64,000 bases of DNA from CAWELS01 sp964468205 (GTDB taxonomy: Bacteria > Acidobacteriota > Terriglobia > Bryobacterales > Bryobacteraceae), in the NCBI GenBank assembly GCA_964468205.1, contig CAYXVG010000033.1:13415-77414 (forward strand), in the 5' to 3' direction. Shown here in pieces: positions 8,009-16,187 of the stretch. The notes below the pieces were generated by a model. That model saw nothing but the letters and a program-made list of their open reading frames with translations, searched no databases and was not told the origin of the DNA. Made by a program: the position numbers and the translations under genes. Each line of letters starts with the position of its first letter. Positions within the stretch are counted from its first letter, which is position 1.

Positions 8009-9058
8009 ATGGCACAAATCAAAGGACCTGCGCTTTTTCTGGCCCAGTTCATGGGTGACGAAGAGCCGTTCAACAACTTGTCCAACATCACCGCGTGGGC
8101 GAAGTCGCTCGGCTACAAAGGCGTACAGATTCCATCTTGGGACGCAAGGTGTATCGATATCAAGAAGGCCGCCGCATCAAAAGACTATTGCGATGAGATT
8201 AAAGGGCAGTGCAACGGTCTGGAGATCACCGAGTTGGCTTCGCACTTGCAGGGGCAGCTAGTCGTCTCGCACCCGGCATACAACGAGCTTTTTGACGCCT
8301 TTGCGGCGCCGGAGGTCCAGGGTGATCCAAAGGCTCGCAGCGAGTGGGCGGCCGAGCAGCTCAAGTATGCGGCCAAGGCTTCAGCGAACATGGGGCTAAC
8401 CGTTTCACCTTCGTTTAGCGGTGCGATCCTGTGGCCTTATCTCTACCCTTGGCCGCAGCGGCCGGTAGGGCTAGTGGAAGAAGGCTTCAAGGAGTTAGCC
8501 AGCCGCTGGAAACCGATTTTGGATTACGCGGTGGATCTTGGCGTCTGCTACGCCTATGAGCTGCACCCCGGCGAAGACGTCTTCGACGGGGCCACCTTCG
8601 AGACGTTTCTGGAAGCGACGGGAAACCACCCGAGCGTAGCGATAAACTACGATCCCTCGCACTTCATCCTGCAGTGCCTGGACTATGTGCGATTCATCGA
8701 CACCTACGCTCCTCACATCAAGGCTTTCCACGTCAAGGACGCGGAGTTCAGGCCTTCCGAGCGGGCCGGCGTCTACGGCGGATTCCTTGGTTGGAGGGAT
8801 CGCCCCGGACGATTCCGAAGTCTCGGCGATGGCCAGGTCGATTTCAAGCAGGTCTTCACCCGCTTAACGGCGATCGGTTACGATTCCTGGGCCGTCCTGG
8901 AGTGGGAATGCTGCTACAAGGACGCAGCCCAGGGGGCCGCCGAAGGTGCGCCCTTTATCGCGGAGTGCCTGATTGACGTACCCAAGAAAGCGTTTGATGA
9001 CTTTGCCGGTGCAAGCTCTGACACGGAGCGGAATCGCCGGGTTCTCGGTCTCGGGTAG
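8009..9058 (+). CDS. Sugar phosphate isomerase/epimerase-like TIM-barrel protein
   Basis: 349 residues with a strong ggaggaac-type ribosome site. It has the xylose-isomerase-like TIM-barrel layout: ITAWAKSLGYKGVQIPSWD near the start, YELHPGEDVFD (metal-binding Glu and His), INYDPSHFILQ, HIKAFHVKDAEF and SLGDGQVDFKQVFTRL, with the late W-E-C-E-like pair ending in VLEWECCYKDA. These residues normally hold a divalent metal for aldose-ketose or epimerase chemistry. No signal peptide, so cytoplasmic. The substrate is not evident; similar proteins act on myo-inositol derivatives and rare ketoses. Confidence 0.85.
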   Translation: MAQIKGPALFLAQFMGDEEPFNNLSNITAWAKSLGYKGVQIPSWDARCIDIKKAAASKDYCDEIKGQCNGLEITELASHLQGQLVVSHPAYNELFDAFAAPEVQGDPKARSEWAAEQLKYAAKASANMGLTVSPSFSGAILWPYLYPWPQRPVGLVEEGFKELASRWKPILDYAVDLGVCYAYELHPGEDVFDGATFETFLEATGNHPSVAINYDPSHFILQCLDYVRFIDTYAPHIKAFHVKDAEFRPSERAGVYGGFLGWRDRPGRFRSLGDGQVDFKQVFTRLTAIGYDSWAVLEWECCYKDAAQGAAEGAPFIAECLIDVPKKAFDDFAGASSDTERNRRVLGLG

Positions 9059-9068
9059 AAGCACCCAG

Positions 9069-9095
9069 GGTGCGCGGGCGTATGGTTCGCGCACC
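9069..9095. repeat. Inverted repeat between convergent genes
   Basis: Arms GGTGCGCG (9069-9076) and CGCGCACC (9088-9095) form an 8-bp perfect stem with an 11-base loop, ten bases after the TIM-barrel stop. There is no following T-run, so it may be a weak or Rho-assisted transcript end rather than a classical terminator. Confidence 0.55.
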
Positions 9096-9119
9096 AAACC
9101 CGCATGGGCCAGGCGGCCG

Positions 9120-9521
9120 CTATTCTCCCAGTTCAGCCCACGAGGCCGGTCGCTTCAGACCTTCGGGCAGGACGGTGGTCTCATCGCCCACAGTTTCGTC
9201 AAGTTCCTCCTGTGTCAGGTCTTCAGCCGTTCGCAGGTCCGCCCCCGACAGGTTCGTCTCCTGAAGATCCACCCCAATCAGACGTGTTCCAATCAGATTC
9301 GCGCCGGCCAAATTCGCCCAGCGGAGGTCCGCGCCTTCGAGATTGGCCATTACGAACTTCGCGCCGGAGAGGTTTGCGTCAGCAAGATTCGCGAGAGTGA
9401 GATTCATGTTACTCAGATCCGCGCCCGAGAGGTCCGGAATGATCTGTCCGTTTTCCGCCCGCCACTGATTCCATAGGTCAACGTCTGTCTTCAGAATTTC
9501 CAAGTGCTCAGGATTCGCCAT
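9120..9521 (-). CDS. Pentapeptide-repeat protein
   Basis: 133 residues from ATG 9521 (MANPEHLEILKTDVDLWNQW), the start usual for this family. From about residue 30 to 95 it runs in A(D/N)LxX pentapeptides: DLSGA, DLSNM, NLTLA, NLADA, NLSGA, KFVMA, NLEGA, DLRWA, NLAGA, NLIGT, RLIGV, DLQET, NLSGA, DLRTA. These fold into a right-handed square beta-helix. An acidic tail follows. Family roles include DNA mimicry and gyrase protection, but most members have none assigned; the N-terminal W-N-x-W-R helix is a common cap. Confidence 0.88.
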   Translation of the reverse strand: MANPEHLEILKTDVDLWNQWRAENGQIIPDLSGADLSNMNLTLANLADANLSGAKFVMANLEGADLRWANLAGANLIGTRLIGVDLQETNLSGADLRTAEDLTQEELDETVGDETTVLPEGLKRPASWAELGE

Positions 9522-9614
9522 GGTGAGTTCCCTGCTAAGTGATCCTTCATTTTCCCAAGAAACTGGTCGCCTTGGGGACCGGCTCGGAGGCGCTCGTGTC
9601 CCCAAGGTGGAGAG

Positions 9615-9758
9615 ATGGCAAATCAGCCGGAGAGCGGGACGGAATTCATCGCACTACCTTCAGGAATTCCAGGCGAGCCGGAGATCGCAGTCTCCCATCA
9701 ACAGATGGACACTGCGGGACCCGAGGCAGCACTCCGTGCACGCTCCGGTTTTCCTTGA
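9615..9758 (+). CDS. Possible 47-residue ORF, doubtful
   Basis: ATG 9615 has an aggtggagag stretch just upstream and opens a 47-codon frame (MANQPESGTEFIALPSGIPG...) ending at TGA 9756-9758. It sits in the otherwise empty 300-base gap between the pentapeptide gene and the receiver gene, and its stop overlaps the -35 box of a likely promoter. No motif is recognisable; it could be non-coding. Confidence 0.22.
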   Translation: MANQPESGTEFIALPSGIPGEPEIAVSHQQMDTAGPEAALRARSGFP

Positions 9759-9783
9759 CAGGGCCTGTGGGCAAGCGCAGAAT
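9755..9783 (+). promoter_or_regulatory. Likely promoter of the receiver gene
   Basis: TTGACA (9755-9760, perfect -35), a 17-base spacer, then CAGAAT (9778-9783, 4/6 match to -10), placing transcription start near 9790, about 35 bases upstream of the ATG at 9825, which has a taagga ribosome site. Confidence 0.55.
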
Positions 9784-9824
9784 TGAGACAGGTCGAACGC
9801 TAGTTTGATGGGAGCATAAGGACC

Positions 9825-10319
9825 ATGGCGGGACCATCGGAAAACCTGCCGGTGATATCCCCGGCGGATAAGACTGTTGCCGTGCTGGCGGTAAGTCCGC
9901 ACAATTCGGATCACGAATGTTTGTGCGGCATCTTCAACCATTCTAACTGGCGAATCGCTAGCGCTAGAACGTGCCACGAAGCGGTTCGGTTTCTGCAGAG
10001 CAATCGCATGGCGGTGATTGTGTGTGAATGCCATTTGCCGGACGGGAGTTGGAAGAATCTTCTGGAGTCGCTGGCTCTGCTACCGTATCCGCCGTTGATG
10101 GTGGTGACATCGGACCATGCCGATGACAAGCTCTGGGCCGAGGTTCTAAACCTGGGCGCCTATGACGTGCTGTCCAAGCCTTTCGACCGCAGCGAGGTGA
10201 CGCGGATCATCAGCCTCGCGTGGCTTCATTGGAAAGATCAAACGGCGCTTCGCCGGCGGGAACTGGTCCTCCAATCTGCTTCGGCCGGCGCGCAAAGGAG
10301 CCTCTCGGCTACGGCCTGA
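9825..10319 (+). CDS. Degenerate response-regulator receiver protein
   Basis: 164 residues, a single CheY-like receiver with no output domain. The phosphorylation site pattern D-x-x-L/M-P-D-G reads E68-C-H-L-P-D-G, a Glu in place of the acceptor Asp, and the acidic pair at the end of strand 1 (normally V-D-D) reads V-S-P. The later T95 and K118 (VLSKPFD) and the conserved WAEVLNLGAYD segment are kept. By family knowledge it cannot be phosphorylated in the usual way and may be held in one state or serve as a docking domain. It converges on a small histidine kinase gene 62 bases away, which may be its partner. Confidence 0.8.
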   Translation: MAGPSENLPVISPADKTVAVLAVSPHNSDHECLCGIFNHSNWRIASARTCHEAVRFLQSNRMAVIVCECHLPDGSWKNLLESLALLPYPPLMVVTSDHADDKLWAEVLNLGAYDVLSKPFDRSEVTRIISLAWLHWKDQTALRRRELVLQSASAGAQRSLSATA

Positions 10320-10381
10320 GCCCCCAGCTATCGGTCATTGGCGATGTCTTATTCTTCCAAAACGGGGTGGGTGAGGTGTGC

Positions 10382-11020
10382 CTATTCGATTGGGAGATTG
10401 ATGTGAAAGGCCGCGCCTTTCCCGTCGGCTCGGTTGCAGGCTGTTACTTCGCCGCCATTCTGTGCCACCAGAGATTTGACGATGTGCAGGCCAAGGCCGG
10501 AACTGGAGGACTTCGTCGAGAAGTGGGCATCGAAAATCTGCGGCAGGATGTCCTCGGGAATGCCCGGTCCCGAGTCGGCGACGCAGATCTCTATCTTGCC
10601 ATGCCGGCGTTGCGCGTTTATGTCGACTGTGCCTCCACCCTTCATGGCTTGGGCGGCATTTACGAATAGATTCAAGAATACGCGCTCCCACGCCGCCGCG
10701 CTACCCGCGAGGCGGATCGCCGGGTCGATAGAGCAGTTGAAGTGCACGGGAGGGGCTTCCACGGCGGTGAGTATGTCCTGTGCGAATTCTATGGAATTGT
10801 CCAGTATTGCGTTGAAGTCCTGCAGGCTTCGTGCACTCGCGGTGTAGCTGCTGACAATCCGCTGTCCCCGGCTGACGCTGCGAAGGATGGTGGCGCCAAC
10901 CCGTTTCCACTTGGGATCGTTTTCCAGCAGCTCGGCGGCGTCGGAGATAGTTTCGAATACGTTGTTAAGATCGTGGACCAGGCCTTCCAGCCTGAGGTCC
11001 GGGGCGGGGTCCGGTCCCAT
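10382..11020 (-). CDS. Small soluble sensor-less histidine kinase
   Basis: 212 residues from ATG 11020, preceded by aaggagg that overlaps the aroA stop. An H-box-like VHDLNNVF at about 17-24 is followed by a two-helix dimerisation part and a HATPase domain: N-box VFLNLFVNAAQAM, G1 DSGPGIPED and G2 SSSGLGLHIVKSLVAQNGG. There is no transmembrane or PAS sensor segment. It is downstream of aroA on the same strand with a 13-base gap and probably cotranscribed; it faces the degenerate receiver gene. The histidine in H-D-L-N-N is the likely phospho-site. Confidence 0.85.
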   Translation of the reverse strand: MGPDPAPDLRLEGLVHDLNNVFETISDAAELLENDPKWKRVGATILRSVSRGQRIVSSYTASARSLQDFNAILDNSIEFAQDILTAVEAPPVHFNCSIDPAIRLAGSAAAWERVFLNLFVNAAQAMKGGGTVDINAQRRHGKIEICVADSGPGIPEDILPQIFDAHFSTKSSSSGLGLHIVKSLVAQNGGEVTACNRADGKGAAFHINLPIE

Positions 11021-11033
11021 CGGAAGCTCCTCC

Positions 11034-12329
11034 TTACTCAACGCGTACGAGATCGAGTGTACCGAAAAACTCCGGGTACGAAACAGACGCTGCAGCCGCA
11101 TTCTTCAGGACACTTGCTTCGGCGGCCGCCAACGCAGCCACTGAGAACGCCATCGCAATGCGGTGGTCGCCGTAACTGTCGAGTTCGGCGGCCTGGAACC
11201 GCTGCCGGCCGGGTATGGTGAGTCCGTCTTCACGAACCTTCACGGCGATGCCCATTCTCCGCAGGTTTTCCGCTACCGAGTTGATGCGATCGGTCTCCTT
11301 CACACGCAATTCCGCGGCGTCCCTTATATCGAGGCCCTCCTCGCTGGCGGCTCCGAGTATACAGAGTATCGGAATCTCGTCGATCAGGGCCGCCGTCAAT
11401 CCGCCGGAGATTACGCCTCCCCTCACACTTGCCGACTCGACGTGGAGATCGCCCGCGGGCTCGCCGTCCACCTGCCGCAGGTTGGCGATCCGGATGCGGG
11501 CGCCCATCCCGGACAAGAAGTCGAGCAAGGCTGCGCGAGTTGGATTCAGGCCCACGTTTTCCAGCACGAGAGACGAATTAGGAATCAAGGTGGCCGCCAC
11601 CAGGAAGAACGCTGCAGAAGAAATGTCACCGGGCACGGTCAGTTCGCGCGCCCGAAGGCGGGGACGGCCCTCCACGCTGATGCGCAGGCCCGCGATGTCA
11701 ACGCTGGCTCCAAACGCCCGCAGGGCAATCTCGGAATGATCCCGGGTGCGTATCGGCTCCACAACGGTGGTTCTGCCTCGCGCGTAGAGGCCCGCGAAGA
11801 GGATACAGGTCTTCACCTGGGCGCTGGCGACGGGCAGTTCATACTCGATGGGAGATAGCGGGCCGCCTTCAATTTCGAGCGGTGGGAAAAGGTCCTCCCG
11901 AGCGCGAACCGTGGCGCCCATCTGGGCTAAAGGTTTGATGATTCGACCCATTGGACGTTTGGAGAGGGATTCATCACCGCCGATCCGGCAGCGGAACCGT
12001 TGCGCCGCCAGAATTCCGCTGAGCATGCGGATCGTTGAACCTGAATTTCCGGCATCGAGAGTTCCGGCCGGCTTGCACAGTCCGTCCAGCCCGCACCCGC
12101 AAATCGTTACCTCTGACTCCTGCCGGTCAATTCCGACGCCGAGAGCCCGTATTGCGCCAAGGGTCGACTGGCAATCGGCGCCGGTCGAATAGTTCCGAAT
12201 CCTGCTTGTGCCTTCGGCGAGGCTGGCTAGGATAGCGTAGCGATGGGAGATCGACTTGTCGCCGGGGAGTTGGATAGAGCCACGTAAACACTGCGCGGGG
12301 CGAATCTTTTCGCACATGGGAACTCTCAT
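11034..12329 (-). CDS. aroA: 3-phosphoshikimate 1-carboxyvinyltransferase (EPSP synthase)
   Basis: 431 residues. The N-terminal LPGDKSISHRYAILASLAEG is the EPSP synthase signature, with D-A-G-N-S-G-S-T-I-R and RVKETDRI and the C-terminal DHRIAMAFSVAAL. It transfers enolpyruvate from PEP to shikimate 3-phosphate in the pathway to aromatic amino acids. ATG 12317 is an equally possible start, four codons in. It is followed by the histidine kinase, whose ribosome site overlaps its stop. Confidence 0.96.
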   Translation of the reverse strand: MRVPMCEKIRPAQCLRGSIQLPGDKSISHRYAILASLAEGTSRIRNYSTGADCQSTLGAIRALGVGIDRQESEVTICGCGLDGLCKPAGTLDAGNSGSTIRMLSGILAAQRFRCRIGGDESLSKRPMGRIIKPLAQMGATVRAREDLFPPLEIEGGPLSPIEYELPVASAQVKTCILFAGLYARGRTTVVEPIRTRDHSEIALRAFGASVDIAGLRISVEGRPRLRARELTVPGDISSAAFFLVAATLIPNSSLVLENVGLNPTRAALLDFLSGMGARIRIANLRQVDGEPAGDLHVESASVRGGVISGGLTAALIDEIPILCILGAASEEGLDIRDAAELRVKETDRINSVAENLRRMGIAVKVREDGLTIPGRQRFQAAELDSYGDHRIAMAFSVAALAAAEASVLKNAAAASVSYPEFFGTLDLVRVE

Positions 12330-12377
12330 TCTACCAGCGGCGCCACAAGCAGCCGAAGCGGGATCGTCTGGCGAATC

Positions 12378-12776
12378 TTACTCGATTGGATACGGCCCGG
12401 GGTTCTCCACCTTCAGGTACATGCGCTTTTTGCTGCGGAGTTCTACCATGATCGAGACGGCGCGCACGTGATCCCGGCAGGCAAGATAGAAAGGGACCTC
12501 GTCACCCTCTTCGAGCAGCTCTTCGGAGATGACAGTTTGTTGTTCCGTCATCAGCTTTTCGCCAGAGGAGAACATCGACAGTTTGATTCGCAATCCGATG
12601 AGTGACTCCGGCAGTTCGTTGATCCGCACGACCCCGTCGATCTCGATATTTCCGTCCGCGCGGCGGGCTTCGAATTCCTGCAGCGTGACGTCCGGCCCCT
12701 TGTCCTGCTTGCTCTTCTTGTCCGCGGCGGGCAACAATGAGGCCATTACCACTAGGCAGACAAAGAGTTTTCTCAT
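12378..12776 (-). CDS. Secreted hypothetical protein
   Basis: 132 residues with a signal peptide (MRKLFVCLVVMASLLPAAD). The mature part begins with a lysine-rich stretch and then looks all-beta: IEIDGVVRINELPESLIGLRI, LMTEQQTVISEELLEEGDEV and ending KRMYLKVENPGPYPIE. The layout, with a G-x-V-x-N/I-x-S-x-x-x-L-x-G-L-x-V pattern, recalls FxLYD-like domains that describe small periplasmic or surface beta-sandwiches. No enzyme motif. It is divergent from the asparaginase-family gene and 48 bases downstream of aroA's start side. Confidence 0.65.
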   Translation of the reverse strand: MRKLFVCLVVMASLLPAADKKSKQDKGPDVTLQEFEARRADGNIEIDGVVRINELPESLIGLRIKLSMFSSGEKLMTEQQTVISEELLEEGDEVPFYLACRDHVRAVSIMVELRSKKRMYLKVENPGPYPIE

Positions 12777-12811
12777 TAGCCTCAGTTTAGCGGAAAGGGA
12801 GGAGCACTTCT

Positions 12812-13915
12812 ATGCTCAGCCGGCGTAATTTGATGTTGGGCACAACTGCCGCGGCCGCCGCGCTGCAACTACGGGGAGCGGTTCCGGGGAATGTGGTGAT
12901 CGCCAGCGGAAACGGCGAGCGATCGTGCACGAGAGCAATGGAAATACTGGACGGCGGCGGTGACACGCTGGATGCTGTTATTGCCGGTGTCAACATCGTG
13001 GAAGAGGATCCGGAAGATACCTCGGTTGGTTACGGCGGGCTGCCCAACGAGGAAGGCATTGTCGAGCTTGACGCCTGTGTCATGCACGGACCAACGCGGC
13101 GGGCCGGTTCGGTGGCCTCGATTCGGGGCATCAAGACCCCATCCAGAGTCGCCCGGTTGGTCATGGAGAAAACGGATCACATCATGCTTGTCTCAAACGG
13201 GGCCCTCCGCTTTGCCCAAGCACATGGTTTCAAGGAGGAGAACCTGCTGACGGACCGCGCCCGCCGCGCCTGGATTGCGTGGAAAGAGTCCCAACGCGAC
13301 TCCCGCGATCACAATAATTGGGGGCCGGGACTCGACGCACCGCCCGAAGACACCGAAGCAATCCTGCACCGCAACTTCCCGGACGCCAGCCCGGCGATGC
13401 TTGCCTGGGCCTGGGATGTAGTTACCAATCCGCCCACCGGCACGATCAACTGTCTAGCTCGAAACGAAAGAGGCGAGATCTCCGGCGTTACTACAACCTC
13501 GGGGCTTGCCTGGAAGATCCCCGGGAGGGTCGGCGATTCACCGATCATCGGCGCCGGGCTCTTCGTCGACCAGGACGTCGGCGCGGCGGGATCCACTGGC
13601 CGCGGGGAAGAAAACATTCGCGTGGCCGGCGCGCACACGGTGGTCGAGAACATGCGCCACGGAATGTCTGCGGAGGAGGCGATCCGCGACTGCCTCAAAC
13701 GGGTCTCCCGCAACTACGGCGACGACCTCACGCGGCTGGAAGCCATCGATATCAATTTCTACGCTCTCCATAAGGAGGGCGCTTTCGCCGCCGGTTCGTT
13801 GTGGAACGCGAATCGGAGCGGCCGGGCGGGTGAACTCCGCCCGCGCACGTTCTCGTACAATGACGGCTCCGGTAGCAAGATCGCCGAGTGCTTCTATCTC
13901 TACGAGCGGAAGTAG
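12812..13915 (+). CDS. Tat-exported N4-(beta-N-acetylglucosaminyl)-L-asparaginase-family hydrolase
   Basis: 367 residues with a good gggaggag ribosome site. The N-terminus MLSRRNLMLG plus an alanine-rich stretch is a Tat signal. The protein is an N-terminal-nucleophile (Ntn) hydrolase of the glycosylasparaginase type: GGDTLDAVIAGVNIVEEDPED, VGYGGLPNEEG, then the self-cleavage site at G-T211 (PPTGTINCLARN), followed by TTSGLAWKIPGRVGDSPIIGAG, the strongest family match. The enzyme would cut itself at T211 and hydrolyse the Asn-GlcNAc bond of glycoproteins or related amides in the periplasm. Its catalytic threonine and the G-R-V-G-D-S-P-I motif are intact. Confidence 0.9.
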   Translation: MLSRRNLMLGTTAAAAALQLRGAVPGNVVIASGNGERSCTRAMEILDGGGDTLDAVIAGVNIVEEDPEDTSVGYGGLPNEEGIVELDACVMHGPTRRAGSVASIRGIKTPSRVARLVMEKTDHIMLVSNGALRFAQAHGFKEENLLTDRARRAWIAWKESQRDSRDHNNWGPGLDAPPEDTEAILHRNFPDASPAMLAWAWDVVTNPPTGTINCLARNERGEISGVTTTSGLAWKIPGRVGDSPIIGAGLFVDQDVGAAGSTGRGEENIRVAGAHTVVENMRHGMSAEEAIRDCLKRVSRNYGDDLTRLEAIDINFYALHKEGAFAAGSLWNANRSGRAGELRPRTFSYNDGSGSKIAECFYLYERK

Positions 13916-13970
13916 AGCGGCGTTTCCAGCCGGCGGGCCGGTTATCAGTCCGGCAGAGAAGTAGGCCGGG

Positions 13971-14822
13971 CTACTTGCCCGTGATTTCCGCCACGCTGCG
14001 TTGAATGTTCTCGATGGCCATGATGTTCTCTTTCCAGTTGGGCTGGAAGATGCGGTTCTGGGCCTTCTTGATGGCGAGCATGGCCCCGTCTGAAAACGGG
14101 AAGCCCGCGTGGCCGAAGACGATGGCGAGAATCGTTCTCATGTGGCCGCTCAGGAAGGCTTCCATCGCCGGCCGGGGAACGCCCCTTGCGACGGCTTCTT
14201 CTCCTAACTCTTTGATGGCGGCCACGAGGGTGGCGGCAAACGTTTCCACCAGTGCCGGTTCCAGCATCGCCATCTGCTCTATAGTCAGACGGTGAGTCCC
14301 GAGAACTGGGCAGCGCTCGTTTCCGTACATGTCGCGGGCGATGGCCTCGCCCTTCGCGTAATGCTCTTCCGGGCCGCGGTAGAGAGCGCAGACCACATGT
14401 TGGGCTGCGTGGACGCCTCCGAACCAGTCGTTGCGTTTCTCCGGTTCGACGTCGTCGTTGAATAGCGGCGGATGGCACGGGTGGGCCACGAAGTAAGTGA
14501 GATCCTCGCGAACCGGCATGACCTCCGCGTAGGCCGCGGCCGGATCAAGGCCGACAATCATTGTGCCGGCATCTAGCGTTGGAACGAGCGACGCGGTGAT
14601 CTTCCCGATCAGGCGGTCGGGGATCGCAAGGATCACGGCCTCCACGCCGCGCACCGCCTCTTCGACCGGAGTCGTGGTCAGCCCACGCTGCTGGAGGTTT
14701 GCGACACCCGCATCGGAGACTTCCACGTAGGAGACCGAGTAACCGTCGCGGTCTTTCAGATTGTCGGTTATCCGGCAACCCATTTTGCCGCCGGCGCCGA
14801 GGAGTGCGATCGAAATCGACAT
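13971..14822 (-). CDS. apnO: D-apionate oxidoisomerase-like dehydrogenase
   Basis: 283 residues. The N-terminal ALLGAGGKMGCRITDNL is a NAD-binding Rossmann motif; VILAIPDRLIGKI and YFVAHPCHPPLFNDD follow, and the C-terminal helical part with FGHAGFPFSDGAMLAIKKAQ and IFQPNWKENI is typical of this 6-phosphogluconate-dehydrogenase-like family. Members next to a DUF1537 kinase and a RuBisCO-like protein oxidise and isomerise D-apionate to 3-oxo-isoapionate. No signal peptide, so cytoplasmic. It is the last gene of a four-gene minus-strand set and starts three bases after the kinase stop. The assignment rests on family recognition plus context. Confidence 0.75.
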   Translation of the reverse strand: MSISIALLGAGGKMGCRITDNLKDRDGYSVSYVEVSDAGVANLQQRGLTTTPVEEAVRGVEAVILAIPDRLIGKITASLVPTLDAGTMIVGLDPAAAYAEVMPVREDLTYFVAHPCHPPLFNDDVEPEKRNDWFGGVHAAQHVVCALYRGPEEHYAKGEAIARDMYGNERCPVLGTHRLTIEQMAMLEPALVETFAATLVAAIKELGEEAVARGVPRPAMEAFLSGHMRTILAIVFGHAGFPFSDGAMLAIKKAQNRIFQPNWKENIMAIENIQRSVAEITGK

Positions 14823-14825
14823 AAT

Positions 14826-16187
14826 TCAAGCCTTTCCGTTACGGATTTGAACAAAGTATTCAGCGGTTCCATTCTGGCCACCCTTCAGCGAGAGTTCGAG
14901 GCCGTCGAAACGGGAATCAGTGGAGTAGGCCCGGCAGAGCGGCGCCCCGGGGGCGACTGGAATCACCATTCGCAAAGCAAAAACGCCTAGCTGTTTGGAG
15001 GCGTGGCCGCAGGTATCGCCGCCGGCAACACAAGCTCGCCGCAGCGGGGAGCGGTCCAGTATCTCCCGCAAGATCTTTCCCTGTTGGGAGCCGAGCCGCC
15101 AGCCGACACTCTTCGGGTCCAGCCCGAGCTCAGCGAGCCGCGCATTGGTAGCGGCAATGGCTGGGTCATCCGGGCCGCGCGCGGAGAATAACACGATGCT
15201 CCGGCCCCGCCCGAGGATTTCGAGGGCTTGCCGCACGGCCACCTCCCGCGCCGCGTCCGAAGTGGCCGGGTCCACGAGTTGCGGGCCCTCTAACCGCATG
15301 CCGGCGAAACCGTTGTCGAGCGCATGTTGAATCTGGGCGTCATTGCCAGGGGAGCAGCTTCCGGACACTACCACGACCGGATCTGCGCGTCCCGCGTCGC
15401 GGACCACTTCGGCAGGCTCTAACTCACCGGTGGACTGGAGGTACATCCCGAGCGAATACTCAATGGCGGAGGAGCCTACCAAGAAGACCGTGGGGCCGTT
15501 CCGAAGGCCCCAGATAGCGCGCCCGATGGCCATCATGTGATTTGTGTCGAGTGTGTCGAAGACGATGATCTCGGCGCCCTGCTGAATCAGTTCCCGCATC
15601 CGTGTTTCGGCTGCGTCTTCGGACTGGGCCATGTGCCAGAGGTCGATGGACTCGATACGCCGCGAAGTCTGCCGGGCCAAATGGACCCGCAAATCGCTCT
15701 CGATCATCGGTGTGATCGGGTGCCGCCGCATTGTCGGATGGCGGTCCAGCCGGTACGTGACGTCCCCCACCCGCGCAAAGAGATTGCTGAAAGCGACGTA
15801 ACGCCGCAGAAACGGAGCGCCGACGACGAGAGGAACGGCGGGTGGATCGAAAACCTTGAATCCAATGTCGGTAGCCTTCCCGATTGAGCCGATCTCCGGG
15901 GAGGAATCAAACGTGGAGCAGATCTTGTAGTGGAAGAACGGCGCATCCAGAGCCCGCAACGCCTCGAACTGGGCCGTCAACTCCTCATCCATCTGAGCTG
16001 GGGTCATGGTCCGGCTGACCCCGGCGACGCCTACCCCGCGAACATGCGGAAACTGGTCTTCCACCTGAGCGCGGTCCGGGGGCTCGAGGTAGAGGACGGC
16101 AGGAATGCCGTTCAGCTCCAGGCACTCCATGGCATCAGTGGAACCGGTAAAATCATCTCCGTAGAACGTCATCAGCAGGCCGGTCAC
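14826..16187 (-). CDS. oiaK: DUF1537 four-carbon acid sugar kinase family protein, likely 3-oxo-isoapionate kinase
   Basis: 453 residues from a GTG that overlaps the upstream stop (GTGA) and has an aaggag ribosome site in the RuBisCO-like gene. The N-terminal FYGDDFTGSTDAMECLEL is the family signature for substrate binding; the C-terminal half has VVSGSCSPGNDAQIQHAL and VAGGDTCGHASKQLG (nucleotide-binding G-G-D-T-x-G) and ends ELSLKGGQNGTAEYF. The family phosphorylates acid sugars such as threonate, erythronate and oxo-isoapionate. Given its neighbours, phosphorylation of 3-oxo-isoapionate at C4 is the likely reaction. The substrate is an inference. Confidence 0.75.
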   Translation of the reverse strand: MTGLLMTFYGDDFTGSTDAMECLELNGIPAVLYLEPPDRAQVEDQFPHVRGVGVAGVSRTMTPAQMDEELTAQFEALRALDAPFFHYKICSTFDSSPEIGSIGKATDIGFKVFDPPAVPLVVGAPFLRRYVAFSNLFARVGDVTYRLDRHPTMRRHPITPMIESDLRVHLARQTSRRIESIDLWHMAQSEDAAETRMRELIQQGAEIIVFDTLDTNHMMAIGRAIWGLRNGPTVFLVGSSAIEYSLGMYLQSTGELEPAEVVRDAGRADPVVVVSGSCSPGNDAQIQHALDNGFAGMRLEGPQLVDPATSDAAREVAVRQALEILGRGRSIVLFSARGPDDPAIAATNARLAELGLDPKSVGWRLGSQQGKILREILDRSPLRRACVAGGDTCGHASKQLGVFALRMVIPVAPGAPLCRAYSTDSRFDGLELSLKGGQNGTAEYFVQIRNGKA

